Positions 38,320-56,800 of a stretch of 64,000 nt of DNA are shown in pieces. Numbering within the stretch: position 1 is the first letter of the stretch; each line of letters begins with the position of its first letter. A model generated the notes under the pieces. That model was not told where the DNA came from. It saw only the letters and a list, made by a program, of their open reading frames with translations, and ran no database searches. Made by a program: the position numbers and the translations under genes. The stretch is taken from NCBI RefSeq assembly GCF_001039355.2, contig NW_019775291.1:195604-259603 (forward strand), in the 5' to 3' direction. The DNA is from Lingula anatina. Taxonomy: Eukaryota > Brachiopoda > Lingulata > Lingulida > Lingulidae.

Positions 38320-38740
38320 TTTGTCTATTCAAGCACTGATGGCAATTACACGGAATTCAAACAAAAGCTGCGGGGTCACCGCTGAATTGATAGATAAAGG
38401 ATCAATTGAAGCGTGTACCGCGCCGAAGAAGAAGAAGCAGACAAATGGATTTATAAAGCCTACTCCGTAAAAACGAAACAAAAAAAAAAATCACTAAGGG
38501 AATTACAGAAATATGGCCGGAATTACCCAACGGCGTAGAGGGTATCATTTCTGCGTGGTTATTTGAATGGGCTTCATTGACACTCATTGTGAATGATTTT
38601 GAAACTGTTGTTATAAGGTAAAAATAAACATTAAAAAAAAAAAACAGACATTAATGACATGCAACTTTACCCAATGTTTACTTTGTTCGAGAGACCATAT
38701 TGTAGGATGTACCCTTTTATTAGAATTTTTTTCAAAACGT
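37640..38740. other. Spacer with a (TTTA)n array
   Basis: No gene recognised. A TTTA array spans about 38262-38322 and a shorter TTTA run precedes it near 38146-38166. Open frames here encode only Leu/Ile/Tyr/Phe repeats from that array. Confidence 0.6.
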
Positions 38741-38744
38741 AAAT

Positions 38745-38826
38745 CGCTGCGAGCAGGGTTCGAACCTGCGCGGGAAGATCCCATTGGATTTCAAGTCCAA
38801 CGCCTTAACCACTCGGCCATCGCAGC
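38745..38826 (-). tRNA. tRNA-Ser (anticodon TGA)
   Basis: An 82-base cloverleaf on the minus strand, 5' at 38826. The acceptor stem GCTGCGA pairs with TCGCAGC, the A-box reads TGGCCGAGTGG, and the anticodon stem TTGGA/TCCAA encloses CTTGAAA with anticodon TGA (complement of 38791-38793). A long variable arm typical of serine tRNA and the B-box GGTTCGAACCC follow. No intron or encoded CCA. A T run follows on the minus strand (plus-strand AAAA at 38735-38738), fitting Pol III termination. Confidence 0.95.
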
Positions 38827-39457
38827 TGTTATAGATGGTCATTGATTCAATAAATTAAAAAAATACGAATTTATTTATTTGCAAAAGTTTTTTTTTTTAC
38901 AAGATTTACTCGCTAAAATGAATTTTCCTTGAGGAAAAACCAATTTTCTCCTGCCGACGAATAATTGCTTGACCAATCCTTGCACTTGGATCCTTTTAAG
39001 AATTTAAGATGACTCCGAATCATTGAGACAACCTTTTTAAATTTTCTTTTTAGTTTTTAAGGGAAGTAAAGGATATTTATATTGCTTTTATCCTCCAGCT
39101 GTTTCCCTTTTAAATACAAAGTCTTAACATTTTTATTCATAACACGTTTACAGTTTTTAATACAACAACACTCTAACAGGGCGATTTATTCTTCATATTG
39201 TATATCTTATATATAAATCGGTTTTATTTACTTTATCTTATCTTATAGTGTTTTATTACATTTTTTATTTCATTATTTAATTCCAATACGCTGCTCTAAT
39301 GGAAAAAAGAATATTAAGCCTTTTGCCAAACGGTAAAACTTCCTTTTAACAATCTATTTAGAGCTCATTTCCCTTTTGTAATGAAATTATATAGATTAAT
39401 AAACTTGTTTATTTATTTATTTAGTTATTTTATTTATTTTTTTTTTTTTTGTATGGA

Positions 39458-39539
39458 GCTGTGATGGCCGAGTGGTTAAGGCGTTGGACTCGAAATCCAA
39501 TGGGATATTCCCGCGCAGGTTCGAACCCTGCTCGCAGCG
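39458..39539 (+). tRNA. tRNA-Ser (anticodon CGA)
   Basis: An 82-base cloverleaf with GCTGTGA/TCGCAGC acceptor stem (one T-G wobble), anticodon CGA at 39491-39493, a long variable arm and the B-box GGTTCGAACCC. It differs from the tRNA-Ser(TGA) at 38745-38826 at three positions: acceptor position 5, the wobble base and one variable-arm base. TTTT at about 39547 fits termination. The two genes are divergent. Confidence 0.95.
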
Positions 39540-39636
39540 ATGCACACTTTTACAATACGATAATGATATATTTTCTCCAAAACTGGTCATTATACGAAAC
39601 GTCATATATGTATACTTAAACCACATCGTGTCTGCT

Positions 39637-39862
39637 GAAGCTCCCATTGCACTTGACGGCGTCCTTTCAGCATATTGTAGTATAGCCCCGTTTGAGTGTA
39701 AAAAAAAAAGATAATACTTTACATGCCGTCAACTGGTCTATCATTTAGCATTCATACTGCAACCAAATGCTTGAGCCTCTTTTCTGCTTCATCAGCGATA
39801 CCAGTTTCATTGTCGTACAAAAGATGCAAAAAGAACGCCTTTCAGTGTAAAGGGGGGTTTAA
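39637..39862. mobile_element. Degenerate MITE, 'CAGTGTAAAGGGGG' family
   Basis: Left part CACTTGACGGCGTCCTTTC and right part GCCTTTCAGTGTAAAGGGGGG match the better-preserved copy at 61593-61755. It is probably an old copy. Confidence 0.5.
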
Positions 39863-39869
39863 GCGGCAC

Positions 39870-41310
39870 TAAAATTCTCTACAGTCACATTCTTATCTCT
39901 AAAAGTTCTGTGTATTTCCTAATCCAGACATCGAAGAAGATAAATCTTCTGAAATTTATTTTTATCTTTAACGTAGGGGGCCTACATATAGTGGCGTAAT
40001 TATTTTCTCGCCTCTCAAGTAGCCAAGACGGCTCGCAGTCTTTTTTTATTATGAACGGGGGGTGGGGGAGGGGGGTGAACTACCAAAAAGGAGGTAGGGC
40101 CTACATTGAGTTCGTTGATAATCCTGGTATCTTGTCTCCTTTTCACACAGTACACTTAAAATGATACGTGAACCGAGTAACTTAGGCTACTCAGGAGGCT
40201 ATACAACTGTGCAAAAGTTGATAAAAGCAATAAACTTTCCATGTTGTTTGCACTAATAATTATCTGAAATTTTCATCATGTCATTATTTCACGGCGCAAA
40301 AAAAACTTTCTTTAAACCACTCTAGGGTCGTGTTCTCGAAATTTTCTGATATTCTTTTTCAATATGCAAGACATTATCAATTTTATGTCTTGCTGATCTA
40401 CATGTATACTGACTTTTAAGTCATGCCTATTTATAAACAGCCTAATAGCTCTTTTCATTTATTAAAAAAAAGATAAGCCTAGATCTACCAAAGCATCGCT
40501 AAACAGAAAACCCAAGTTTTGTTTTCCTGTTTAAAATAGAGAATTTCGACATTTCTTCAAATCGAAAGAAATGTAAGCAAGCAAGTTACAAGTTTATCAA
40601 AACCATTATTGGTTATTGGCGGTAAATATAGAGTCTACTTTCAACCTTATAACTGTCACCATGAAAAAAAAAACCAAAAAAAACGCCCATTTCCCATTTA
40701 GGGCGCATGCATATTTCACGTGATAAATATATCCTAAAAAGGCAAACCATACTGTGACGTCATTTGCACGTGCCGACGTTACCAGGTAACACACAACCTA
40801 TTGGAGATATGCTGCGCGCAAGCGAAGTAAATAGACTACGGCGATTTTCTTCTGAGTATAATAGATAAAATACACAATGATAGTTGCGTCACATATGGCC
40901 TTTTTAGGCATGAAATACAGTTACATGTACATTTTTCACAGAGAAACATTCAGACTCGAAAACGAGGTAAGATATTGCTTCTTAGCGGAACAAAAATCGA
41001 AAACTCAACTGATGGTATCAATATATCTGTACATCACCCCCACTACAGCCATTTATGACTTTGTTTCTTATTAATCAAATTAAGATTCCGTGAGGCGTCT
41101 TTAAAGTTTAGTTTCAGAAGTAATCGGGCCATTTTATTTAAGCACCTATTTTACTTATTTTGATAATTTCACTCGCAAAGAAGATTCAATTTAAAACGTA
41201 AGCCCTGGTAAATAAGATAACGAAGTTTCAATAATTTCATAACTAGGATATGCTCAGATAAAAGCGATTTTAAAGCTAGAATTTTACGGGGATTTTTTAT
41301 CGATTTCCCT
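39870..41310. other. Upstream region of the kinase gene
   Basis: No exon recognised. The DNA contains the GGGGGTGGGGGAGG purine run near 40058 and several short inverted motifs. The kinase start codon follows at 41318, so its promoter and any leader exon should lie within this stretch. Confidence 0.4.
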
Positions 41311-41317
41311 TTATTCA

Positions 41318-44230
41318 ATGTCTAAGGTTCGGGCTCTTTTTTGGAAGGAAGACACGATGCTTCCGATTTTGGGAGGTGGAGGATTCGGTGCAGTGTACAA
41401 GGTATTGAACTTATGAAAGACAAACAAAAGTGATACTGGGATAGCGGGAGCAGCAATAATAATAGCAATGGTACACACATACATGACAGTAATTATATAT
41501 ATATATATTGTATGTTTAAAGCAGCAGCAGCAGCAAAACAATATGTTTACAGTGATTAATCATAAGTTATGTTACCAGTTTATCTTTGCTATTATTTTAT
41601 ACAGATTTGACCTTCCTCTAACAGAAATATTTTATTTTTAGTTTAAAAACAACCTGGCATTAAAGGTGCCAACCTCCGAGGCCTATGCAAGGTCCATCTA
41701 CAGAGAAGTTGCTTTTATGAAGAGGATAGACAGCAAATTTATCTTAAGGTATTTTATTAGTTGAATACAAACTACTTAATATGTTGATTAATGCATCTGA
41801 AGCTCGGATGTCTTTAATGAAATATGCCAAATAAAAATCTCTTTACTTCATTAAAAGTTTGGCATTTAGATTATCGACATCTTTTACAATATCATAATGA
41901 TAAATTGAATGAGAATAAGTTCATACTGGACGGATAAAAACGTCATAAACGGTGACTGTAAAAATCTCAATTATTTTTCATACAATGAGAAATCACTCTA
42001 TACAGATTAAGAATCTTTCAACCCGATTTAGTTTATCTCAGTCTGATATGAGAAATTTCCGTTCCAGACTCGTTCACTCCTTTGACTTAAGACCTGGTTT
42101 TCCTGTCCTTTTGTCGGAGTTATGTCCAATGGACCTGGAAATTCTCCGGGAGTATTGGGAAACATTCTTGTAAGTAATTGTTTTCTTTCTTTCTTTTTCT
42201 TTTCTTTAAATAATTTCTTTTTCATTTTTTCTGATTTTATCTTGTTCGATCCTAAAAATATCGTTTCATAAGAAGTGCGTTATTCAACAAAATATTTTTC
42301 CTTAAATGTTGACAAGAATATCATATCATTGCTTTTATTTATTTCTATAGGGACGAAGTTCCTCTTCAGATGGTGAAATATATTGCCACGTGCGTCTGTA
42401 TGGCTATTGGGCACTTGCACCAACGGCACGTAGCCCACTTCGATATAAAAACGAACAACGTTTTGATAAGTGTGCACGGGATCCCTAAACTAGTAAGATG
42501 TTAACTTTGTTGTGGCTCGTTTTTGTCTAATCGGAGTAAAAAAATAAAAGTCAGATTATTTTTCTCTTCTTGCCATAACGTTCCTTGGTGGGACTTGATT
42601 TCGGATAGCGTCTCGCTCTTCGCTAAGGCTCGATTTTACGTACCTGAAATAACTACGTGTCATAATCTGAATGAAAGTATGTTATGACTAGTAAAAATAT
42701 GATTTTGTATTACATTCATAAAAGAAAATTATGGATGTAATCAACATTTTCGTTTTGGTAACCAGAATTTTCCCTTTTTTTTTCAATAATAAATGCAGAT
42801 TTCTTTTTTCCAGTGTGATTTGGGGTCCGTTCACCCTCTCAATGCAGCTGGGGAGAGTACCCACGGGGTGGAGTTGATGAACTTCACCCTATATAAGAAC
42901 ATGACCCCAGAGGTACTGAGAGGTGGCGCCGCCTCGTGGAGGTCCGATTACTACGCTCTGGGTGTTCTCTTGTTTGAATTGATGGAGGGAAGGTAAGAAA
43001 AATGATGCAGTTCTGTGAATGATGAGTGAACTGTTATTCATGCCAGTAATTCTAATTAGGTTACAATACTCTCCCTTTTTTTGGAGCTGCTAATAGAATG
43101 ATCACGAAATTAAGAATAAAGACAGTAATTTTTCCAAAAAAAAAAAAAAACTTCAAAATTTTAGATTAGTAAGTAGTGTTGGAAGACAAGAATAATTTTA
43201 GTCGATTTATTTAGGCACCCACTTTGGCTTGAATTGCCAACTAGAGCCGAAGCAAGAATGAAAATCCTCCAAGGCACCATCATCTACACAGATACAGAGC
43301 ATGTCTTCAGGGACCTGATTAACAGATTAGTCTGGTAAGCAAATAATTTAATGAAATGCCGTGGACAACTCTATCACTGGCCTGTCTAGAGACATAATGC
43401 ACTTTTCAAAATAAGTCTTGCTAACTCCTTAGAAATCGTTTGTCTTCAGTTTCCATTATCCCCAGCTGGTCTCGTATTGAACTTTCAACACAGATTGAAC
43501 TATTTCTCTTTATTTCATTTCAGCGAAGTGGACCAAAGAATTGATAGCATGACTGGTCTTTTAAGTCATCGGTACGAATTTCATCAATGTTTTTTTCTTC
43601 CTGCAAGATTCCTTATAGCTAACACTTTAATAAATTCTTTAAAGCCATATCTTAATTTTTATTATTTATTTGTATTTTCTTATATATATTTTTTTTTCTT
43701 TTGTATTTAATCTATTTTATTATTATGTTCACTATATTCATTTATCTGCTATAATGTTATATTCATTTATTTATTTATTTAAATTCAGTTGGCTCTGTGA
43801 CTACTACGTGACTAATTTTCCAACCGATATGGTCACCTCTCCCATTTTAGACATTGCTCAGGTAACGCTTGGGTTTATTACACTGACCACTTCTAATAAA
43901 GTAAATACTCGCTGGTATATGAGAGTGAATCTTCACGGACTTCAAACAAATTGTACATGCATATAAGTCAAAATAACCAAATGTCAGTGACTCTATAGCT
44001 TATACATGTTTGTAATGGAAAAAGGTGTCACTGTAACATTATAAGTTTGTAATATTGAGATATAGTTAACTGACTAATTATATGCAGCGTTTTTTTTTTT
44101 TTTTTTTTTTAATTATTTATTTATTATTTTTTTCGTCGTGGTACTGTAGGAAGTGTTGGCTGAAGAACAGCTGGAGATGGGTCCTCTGACTGCAAACAGC
44201 AGCGTCCGTAATATTGTTGACAATGGCTAG
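41318..44230 (+). CDS. Compact protein kinase, 323 aa, nine exons
   Basis: Exons: 41318-41401, 41642-41748, 42032-42169, 42351-42492, 42814-42992, 43215-43334, 43524-43571, 43789-43861 and 44150-44230, all GT-AG and one frame (972 bases). The exon 3 acceptor is the weakest choice. Kinase landmarks run in order: Gly-rich loop GGGGFGAVY (19-27), ALK lysine (K36), alpha-C glutamate (E50 in REVAF), catalytic loop HFDIKTNNVLI (D141, K143, N146), metal-binding DLG (159-161), TPE in place of APE (188-190) and SDYYALGVLLFEL (D202). All catalytic residues are present, so it is probably active. The catalytic loop lacks the usual arginine (HFD, non-RD) and DFG is DLG. No transmembrane or accessory domain is seen, and the 26-residue last exon is a short tail. 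Substrate and subfamily are not recognised. Confidence 0.85.
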
Positions 44231-44391
44231 AGGACAGCTGCAAACCACCGGCTGCTTCAATACTTCTCTCAAGTTTCACGATTCATTTTGAAGTAGCCCA
44301 CTATACAGCCGACTCTATGGAACGAACTATTCACTTCCTTACATATATGAGACGACTTTATAACTCAAGCTTACAACATTTCAGAACGATT

Positions 44392-44397
44392 AATAAA
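44392..44397 (+). terminator. Polyadenylation signal of the kinase gene
   Basis: AATAAA 162 bases after the stop codon. A second AATAAA at 44675-44680 could serve as a distal site. Confidence 0.5.
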
Positions 44398-45132
44398 ATA
44401 TCCGCCACAAACATCTATTTAAATAAATTTTGAAAAAATCAAGAAGTGAATGATTGTAATTCAAGTTTTCCTAACAGTACTTTAAGCTCCACCAAAATAA
44501 AAAAATGGAACTAAATTTTTTAGACATTAAAATAGAGTATGGTTATAAAAACATCGTTTCCTTTGTATGTGCATAGAAGAAGTGGCCTTTTTTTTTTAAA
44601 TCACATAATCATGTACGTATAATTCTGATAATTAGTATTTTGTAAATTGTTTTGGTTACACAACAGAAAAGACGAATAAAATTTTTAAAACCTTTAATTC
44701 CTCTCTCCTAAAGGCTTATCTTACTCAATGGGGCCTAATTTTCAGAGGGTGGTGTGGGTAGGAAGGTGGGTTGGGGGGGGGGGGGGGCTCCGCGAATGGG
44801 GATTTGGGGGAACTCCTCCTAGAAAAGTTTGAAAATTTGAAGCAAAATTGTGAATTTCAGTAGCATTTCAACCAAGAAAACTGAAGTATTTTTCTAGTCC
44901 AGATAACCAGTTTTTTATGCCTGAGAAAACATAAGTAGGCCTAAATTTGAAAAAGGGGAACTGCAAGTACATTATAAGTTAAATAACATTAAATAATGTT
45001 TTAATTTTTTTAAGTTATAAATACAAGGAAATATTAGAAGAAAAAATACATTGCTAAATACGTTTATTTTAATTCATTTTTGGTTACCTACCAGTCAGTC
45101 CCGATCAGTACTTTTTCAAATTGTCACAGTTA

Positions 45133-45297
45133 CCGGTGTAACAGGAATGCAAGTCCTATGAATGGAAGTGTGGGCTCCCATATGATTACGTAGTACAGGT
45201 TAGGGTTATAGTTGGAGCATTGGGGTTAGTGTCGCCTATACAAATTAATGGGAAGCGGACTACGGTTCCTGGCGGAGTTCCATTCCTGTTACACCGG
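45133..45297. mobile_element. Short MITE with 17-bp perfect inverted ends
   Basis: Ends CCGGTGTAACAGGAATG and CATTCCTGTTACACCGG are exact reverse complements, 165 bases apart end to end. Only one copy was seen in the window. No coding capacity. Confidence 0.75.
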
Positions 45298-46064
45298 AAT
45301 TACCTAGTGTTTTTATTGCGTCTCTCCTTTTTATAACTCCGTCACATGTTCGTAGTTCCTCTCCTGTGATATCAGGGGCCTTTAAAATGGTATACAATAA
45401 TTTTGTAACAGACTACCAGCGCGGTAAGAGTGCACGGAATTCCCATCTGTTATAGCTAATGCACGCACAGAGAGCGTGTTAATCTCTATATTTGATTGCA
45501 TTCAGCCAGAGTATTTAGATCGACCACGGAGGGACATGAACGAACGAATTATAATCGATGACGAAATTAATCAGGTTAATGTATACCAGAAAACTGTTAA
45601 AGACCCTTTTTTGAATAAAAATAACAATTTTATTATTATCATTTGCAATGTTGGATAAGCCCTATGCGCTAAATTCACCTAACCGTACCGACACGCGCAA
45701 TAATATTTTAAAAGGAAGAAGAGTGTCATTGAGAGTCTATGTTTTCTAACCTCATTAAGTAGGCCACGTTTCACCCATTGCAAACAGAACAAATTTGACA
45801 TTTAGCTTTTATTATTCGTAAAGTGATTAATTTCTCCTTATATAACCTCTCATATTTGTTTCAAAATAATGCCACCTAGGGCGTTTCCTACAAATTTGTT
45901 ATTTAAATAAAAGTGTGATTGTTACAATGAACCGCGTGCCAATTGAATTTACGTAACACCGTCGCATATTTTATTCAGTTTTCTTTCATATCCTGGATTA
46001 ATGTATCACATAAATAGTTTCATGTTTCTATTTATCACAACAACGAAATAAAGTCTATACTCCT

Positions 46065-46187
46065 ATCCTCTACCAGGGCCGCAGTTATTATTCTGTGGAC
46101 ATTTTTGCTGAGGCGAGATTACCTATTTAACCAGAGACATATCTGTTAATATCTAGTGAAAAATCAGTCTGTGGCCCTGATGAGGAC
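46065..46187. mobile_element. Diverged relative of the 36617-36773 foldback
   Basis: Ends TCCTCTACCAGGGCC and GGCCCTGATGAGGA with ACATATCTGTTAATATCT in the right arm, matching the nested element at 36.6 kb. It is older, with imperfect arms. Confidence 0.55.
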
Positions 46188-46204
46188 ATATAATTCTATA
46201 CTCT

Positions 46205-46497
46205 ACAGAATACTGTACAGATAGAAGATCCAAGGATCTTCTGAACCACGGATCAAATTTGGCGGACCCTACATGAAAGAAGAGCCGACTGATCCGCCTC
46301 TCACACGCCTCCCCACGCGTCTGGTCGACTGGAGCCGACATTTAATTACTGTGCCCCTGCAGGGACGACGAGTGGGGAGGCGTATGAGAGGCGGAGAGAC
46401 CATTAAAAAATTAAGCGGTCTTCCTTTCATGTAAGTCCGCCATATTTAAGCCTTGGACCAGTTGATACCCGGATCTTCTACTCTGAACGGGTCCTTA
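46205..46497. mobile_element. Palindromic MITE, 'GGCGGAC-TACATGAAAG' family, copy 1
   Basis: The left arm carries TTGGCGGACCCTACATGAAAG and the right arm its inverse. The internal part has AGGCGTATGAGAGGCGGAGAG and a CCCTGCAGGG centre. Copy 2 is at 60285-60597. Confidence 0.65.
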
Positions 46498-47183
46498 GTC
46501 AAACCACAAACAGTGATTTTAATTTACATGTGAGACTGGCCACGGAATAACCGAATCCACCTGATCTGACCATAAGTAAAACATATCACTTCATGCACGT
46601 AGAAATTCCTTAGTGGATATCAATACTTATGCGTTGGTCGGGTAAACCTATTAAGAATTTTAAGTGATGTTTGGCATTTACATTTGTATAAAATGGTTGT
46701 GTCTTTTAGCCAACCGCAGTAAATCAGTTTAAAATCCAGTGGTTTTAGCTATGAATATTTAAAGGTAAAGTTTTAAATTCTTTCTTAAAATTGTCAGGAG
46801 TCTCTATAATTTTTAAGTGCATCGGAAGACTGGAATAACTTGTTGAGAGAAGTCACTTTTGGTTTTTCAACTGACTTACCGTGATGTCAGTAATATTGAT
46901 TAGGTGATCTTACGTCACGTTTTGGAGTATAATGTTTAACCAAGTATGGCAGGGGGATTCAATAGAAGTAACATATCTGTCCCAATCACGCCACTTGCCG
47001 TGTAAGGATAGCTAATAACAAACTCAGCATAAAAAAACTTGTTAATGCACAGAAACTAAGATTTTAATTAATTAGATCTGAGCTCTAATAGAAAGCCTGG
47101 GAACTGTTTACAAAGTTATGTGTGATGTGATTTCCCCTGGGTGCAGGTGAAGAGATGCGCTGAAACAAAACAGGGTTTTCATT

Positions 47184-47428
47184 AAGGTTATGATTTCACC
47201 CCTGTTTGTTTGTCTGTCTGTCTGTCTTTCTGTCTTTCTGTCTGTCTGTCATCAACATAACTCAAAAAGTTATAGACCGATTTTGATGAAATTTTCAGGA
47301 ACTTTCAGAAGTGGGCCAAGGAAGAGATGTTTAGTTTTTGGTGGTGATCCGGATCAATAATCAATCAATATTAATCAAAAACTGCTGCCTTGGCGGAGGT
47401 CTGCGCTCTCGGAGTGCTTTTCTAGTTT
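47184..47428 (-). repeat. Dispersed 255-bp repeat, copy 2 (inverted)
   Basis: Reverse-complement match to 16525-16779 over most of its length, including AACATAACTCAAAAAGTTAT, GGCCAAGGAAGAGATG and GGTCTGCGCTCTCGGAGTGC. The CTGT simple tract corresponds to the CAGA tract of copy 1. Confidence 0.75.
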
Positions 47429-48451
47429 CACATGCATGCTTTTTCATTTCTTCCCTGAGAAAAAAAAATTAATGATTAATCATTTTGCATGACATCCAAG
47501 GCATATGTTACCTGAATTGTGGGGATCTAGTAAAAAAGCACAGCTTTCAAATGCTTTTCCAGACAAGACGAGAAATACAATAGGCCTACTTTTTTATAAA
47601 AGAATAATTTTGAGCTTTCTATTTCGAGAAAACCGCAACGAAGTTAACTGATAATGACGACCCTAAACCGTGACAAATTTATTCATATCTTATTTATTGA
47701 AAAGGCGGAAAATACAATTTGAAAATCACGAATCACCCATTGTCATGGCTTTTAGGGATGAATGGGTCCTTAGGTCACCTCCACGTGGGGCTCATCACGG
47801 ATCACGCTAAATAGGGCCCAATATAGACGTTTCACGAATCTCAGGAAATAAAAAGCGTTTTCACGAAAAACAAACATGCCCAATGGGACCACCTTTAGAA
47901 GTGTTTTGTGACTGATCATTCCTTTCTTGAAGTAAGCAATCAAATTTTGTTGCCGATGATAACCCCATGTAGGCTCTGCGTCCTATCGAATTTCAGCAAC
48001 ATTAGTAGGCCTACGTTTTAGAACATTCTTTCAGGGCCTGTTCTGTTCTGTTCTATTTTCTCCATTTTAATCCAAAATGTCACATATCGTAGCGGATAGC
48101 GGATATATCGATCTACCACATTTACGCACTACAGCCAATTTAGCAGTGATCAATGATACTGCAGGGTAAAATTCTGCGAAAATGTAAAATATCAAGTAAT
48201 TAATTTAAGATAGGATACTGAAACACTTTTACAAGAATTTGGCCTAGTGGTATGTCGAGCTGTCAAAAAGAGCATAAATTTCTACAGTCTGTAGGGTAGG
48301 CCAGTCTAAAATTTTGGCCCCCATCTAAAATGCTTACAAGTGGGTGCGTCTCTAAATTGTGTTTGCTGCGCCAAAGTTGTGACATCCGGGCACCGCTTTC
48401 CTACCCACAAGTCACTGCGGTGTCACGTGACGCTCCACAAGCCGGTCCGCC

Positions 48452-53821
<5,370 letters not shown>

Positions 53822-56800
53822 CCTGCAATTATACCATAGGACTTAAAACAATACATCTAGGTTACTTATTGTTTCATATAGTATTCCACGATGAAAATTA
53901 GAAATTGTTCAATGAAAAAAATGTGGGAATTGTATTATAAAGATGGACAGCAGCACTGAAAGATTTACTTGTTTAATTGATTGTAATAGAAGGACACAGC
54001 TTGGATATTTTTTGCACAAGGATTTGGTTGGACCGAACTTGATGAAAAGGGACACAATAGTGGCAGTTTTCATCTAGGGAATCGGAAGTCATATTTAAAA
54101 TGGAAGTTTTTCTGCAAATGTTCAGTCCTTTACATCGACTATTGATTTTGAGGCGTCCTAGAGGAAAACTGCCCACACTGAAAGCAAGACAGAAATGCAG
54201 TGACTTGTAGAAACTTTTGGTATTTTTTAGAAAATTGTAAAATAGTTTTTTTTTTTCCTTAGCGGCACTCGGTTTGCCAAAGGCGGTCTGAAGTTTCTGT
54301 TATTTAATATCCAGTCTCTTAGACACCCTGGTCTCGTCTGTGTGTGTGTTATTAAAGCCAGCCAGATGCTGCCATTGTTTTGTGATGGATTGTGAGTTGG
54401 ACAAAGTATTCAATAAAGTTTCTTGTCCAGAAAAAAAGTCTTTCATGTTGAATCATATTTAAATTAATGGGATTCTTGGCAGACATGTAAACTAATATTC
54501 CAATTTTGTCCTGGTATTTACATCTACTTTTATGAGGCCCACCTATTCAATGCAGAAACTTGGAAATTCTCAGTCAGAAGCTGGTTTAAATACCCCTTCT
54601 TGAGCAAGGCCACTATTTCACTAGATACTGGAGCTTGTAGCCTGCTTTTTACAATCGTTAGTTTGTTGAATAGGGCACAACTCCCAACAAAGAGAATCCT
54701 TGAACATTGCCATTCTTTTTATTTGCTAATGACAAGATCAACAAATTGTTTAGATTCTTTTAGAACGTGCAAATAGATCTTCATGTGCCATATTCCATTT
54801 ACTAGATATCAGCAAATGTGACGTGACAGCACACATATATATGAATGACTTCATAATTAATGAAACAGTTTTGTAATATGTTGTCTCTTTAAACATATGC
54901 AACTAAATGCAGCGTAGTTGGTCTGGATAACCAACACAGGAAGGCACACTTAAACTAGACTTGACCCCTTTAAAAAACTGATTTGATTGTTTTGTCATGC
55001 TAAAAATGGGCAAGTGTGTATGAAAAAAAAAAAAAAAAAAAAAAGAAAAAATAACCATAAAAAAAACTTTTGCATACTTACACACTTAGCATGATTTAGA
55101 ATCCTTTCCTTTACATTACAACATCTAACTTTTAAGGCACAAAGTACACAACACATCATCTACAGTGACTGTAGAAAATATCTAGCAGGAAGTCCTGTTT
55201 TACATGTTCATGAAATTGATAAGATTGGACGGATTCTTTTCAATATAATAAGGCAGCAGTGCAAATGAGTACTATATATAGCACTGTATCTATTTATAGA
55301 AAAACGGTAAAATAATAATAATAATACTTATTAAATCATATTTGAAAAAATATTTGATGAACAAATTATGCATACTTCACAGGTCCAATAGGAAATTGTT
55401 TTTTGCAATGTGAAATATATCTTAAGAAATAAAATATCACATTAAATTGTATGGACAGGTGACACCAACAACCATTCATGGAAGATGTTGATGTGAAATG
55501 TGTTTGTTTCTTAGTATGTCCTGTCTACTTTAAGATTGACAATCAGTATTTACAATCATTAACATTAGGCACTGTACATAAAAGACCATTTCCCTTCTAG
55601 AAAAGGAAATAAGCCTTTCTGGAATAGACGGCTGGCTATAGAATTCTCATTCAATTCAAACAGCCATTTCAAGTCATTAACAAAACTACCAACAGCAAAG
55701 AACAAAGATTTCCTTTTTCATTCCATCAAATATCTCAGCTTTTGCCCGATTTCTCCCTCTTTCTAACAAATACCATCATCACTTGAAAAAATTCTTGTGA
55801 GCTGATTAGTGCATGTAATGACCAGAAGTTTCTTAGTTTTGTCATCCCATTAAATGTCTCAGCTTTGCATTGAGTTCTCTCTCTTTCTGCAGAAGTGAGC
55901 TGGAGTGTTTCTTGTAGGCTTCAAACTCCTGAAGAAAAGAAAAAATATTAAATATAAAAAAATAACAAGACAAGTTCAACAGCATATTCAAAGATCTTCA
56001 AAATGTCAAGGCGTAACCTAATAGCTACAAATAAGACTATTTAAGGTTTTTAACTTCGCAATCCTCTGCCTTTCTTTTCTGATAACCAAGACCAAATTCC
56101 TCATACTTAAAGAAAATTCCTATATAATTATTTTCAGGCAAATTTACCTTTTCCAGTTCATCTCTTCTCTCCACGGCATCCTCCATTTCCTCTTGCATTT
56201 TTCTCACTCGGAGATTGGCATTCACCATGGCTGCTTCGCGCCTACATGAATAAAAAAAAAAAAAAAAAAGAACTATGAAACAGTGTCCCAAGATAGAGAG
56301 AAGAAATTTAGCCTAACACAGTGCCTGCCCCCATCCCTTATTTTTACATGGGACCTGTATGACTCCAACATAATCATTGTAGCCTTCTACTTGTAATAGA
56401 CTGAATTCTGCTGATTAACACAGAGGGTTCTAACTTTAAGACTAACATTTTTAGCCTTTTTTGACTCAAGGTGGTCTCAACAGTTAAAACACTTGTAGTT
56501 CACTTCAACAAATAATTGTGGTTGTTTTTATTTTAAATATTATAATATTTTAGACTGATAATCACTTGATTTTAGTGGACCAATATATACATGTACATTG
56601 TTTGTATACTGAATTGAAGTATGTCACAATATTAAGTTTTCAAAGTTGAGACCAACTTTAAGTCTTAATTCTTTTGGTTAAGGCAGCCGTGGGTATTTAA
56701 CAACTTACTCAAACTTTGCCTCCATATCCTGCACTGCTTTCTCGAGTTCTTCAATTTTCTTCTGCAACTTTTTGTTTTCAGACTGTTCTTTCTGTAAAAA

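Larger units (their letters stand above)
44700..48440. other. Intergenic, MITE-rich, between kinase and ATP synthase beta
   Basis: No exon recognised. It contains the elements at 45133-45297, 46065-46187, 46205-46497 and 47184-47428, each listed separately, and a G run near 44773-44789. The right end, with GTCACGTGAC near 48421, is the ATP synthase beta promoter region. Confidence 0.5.
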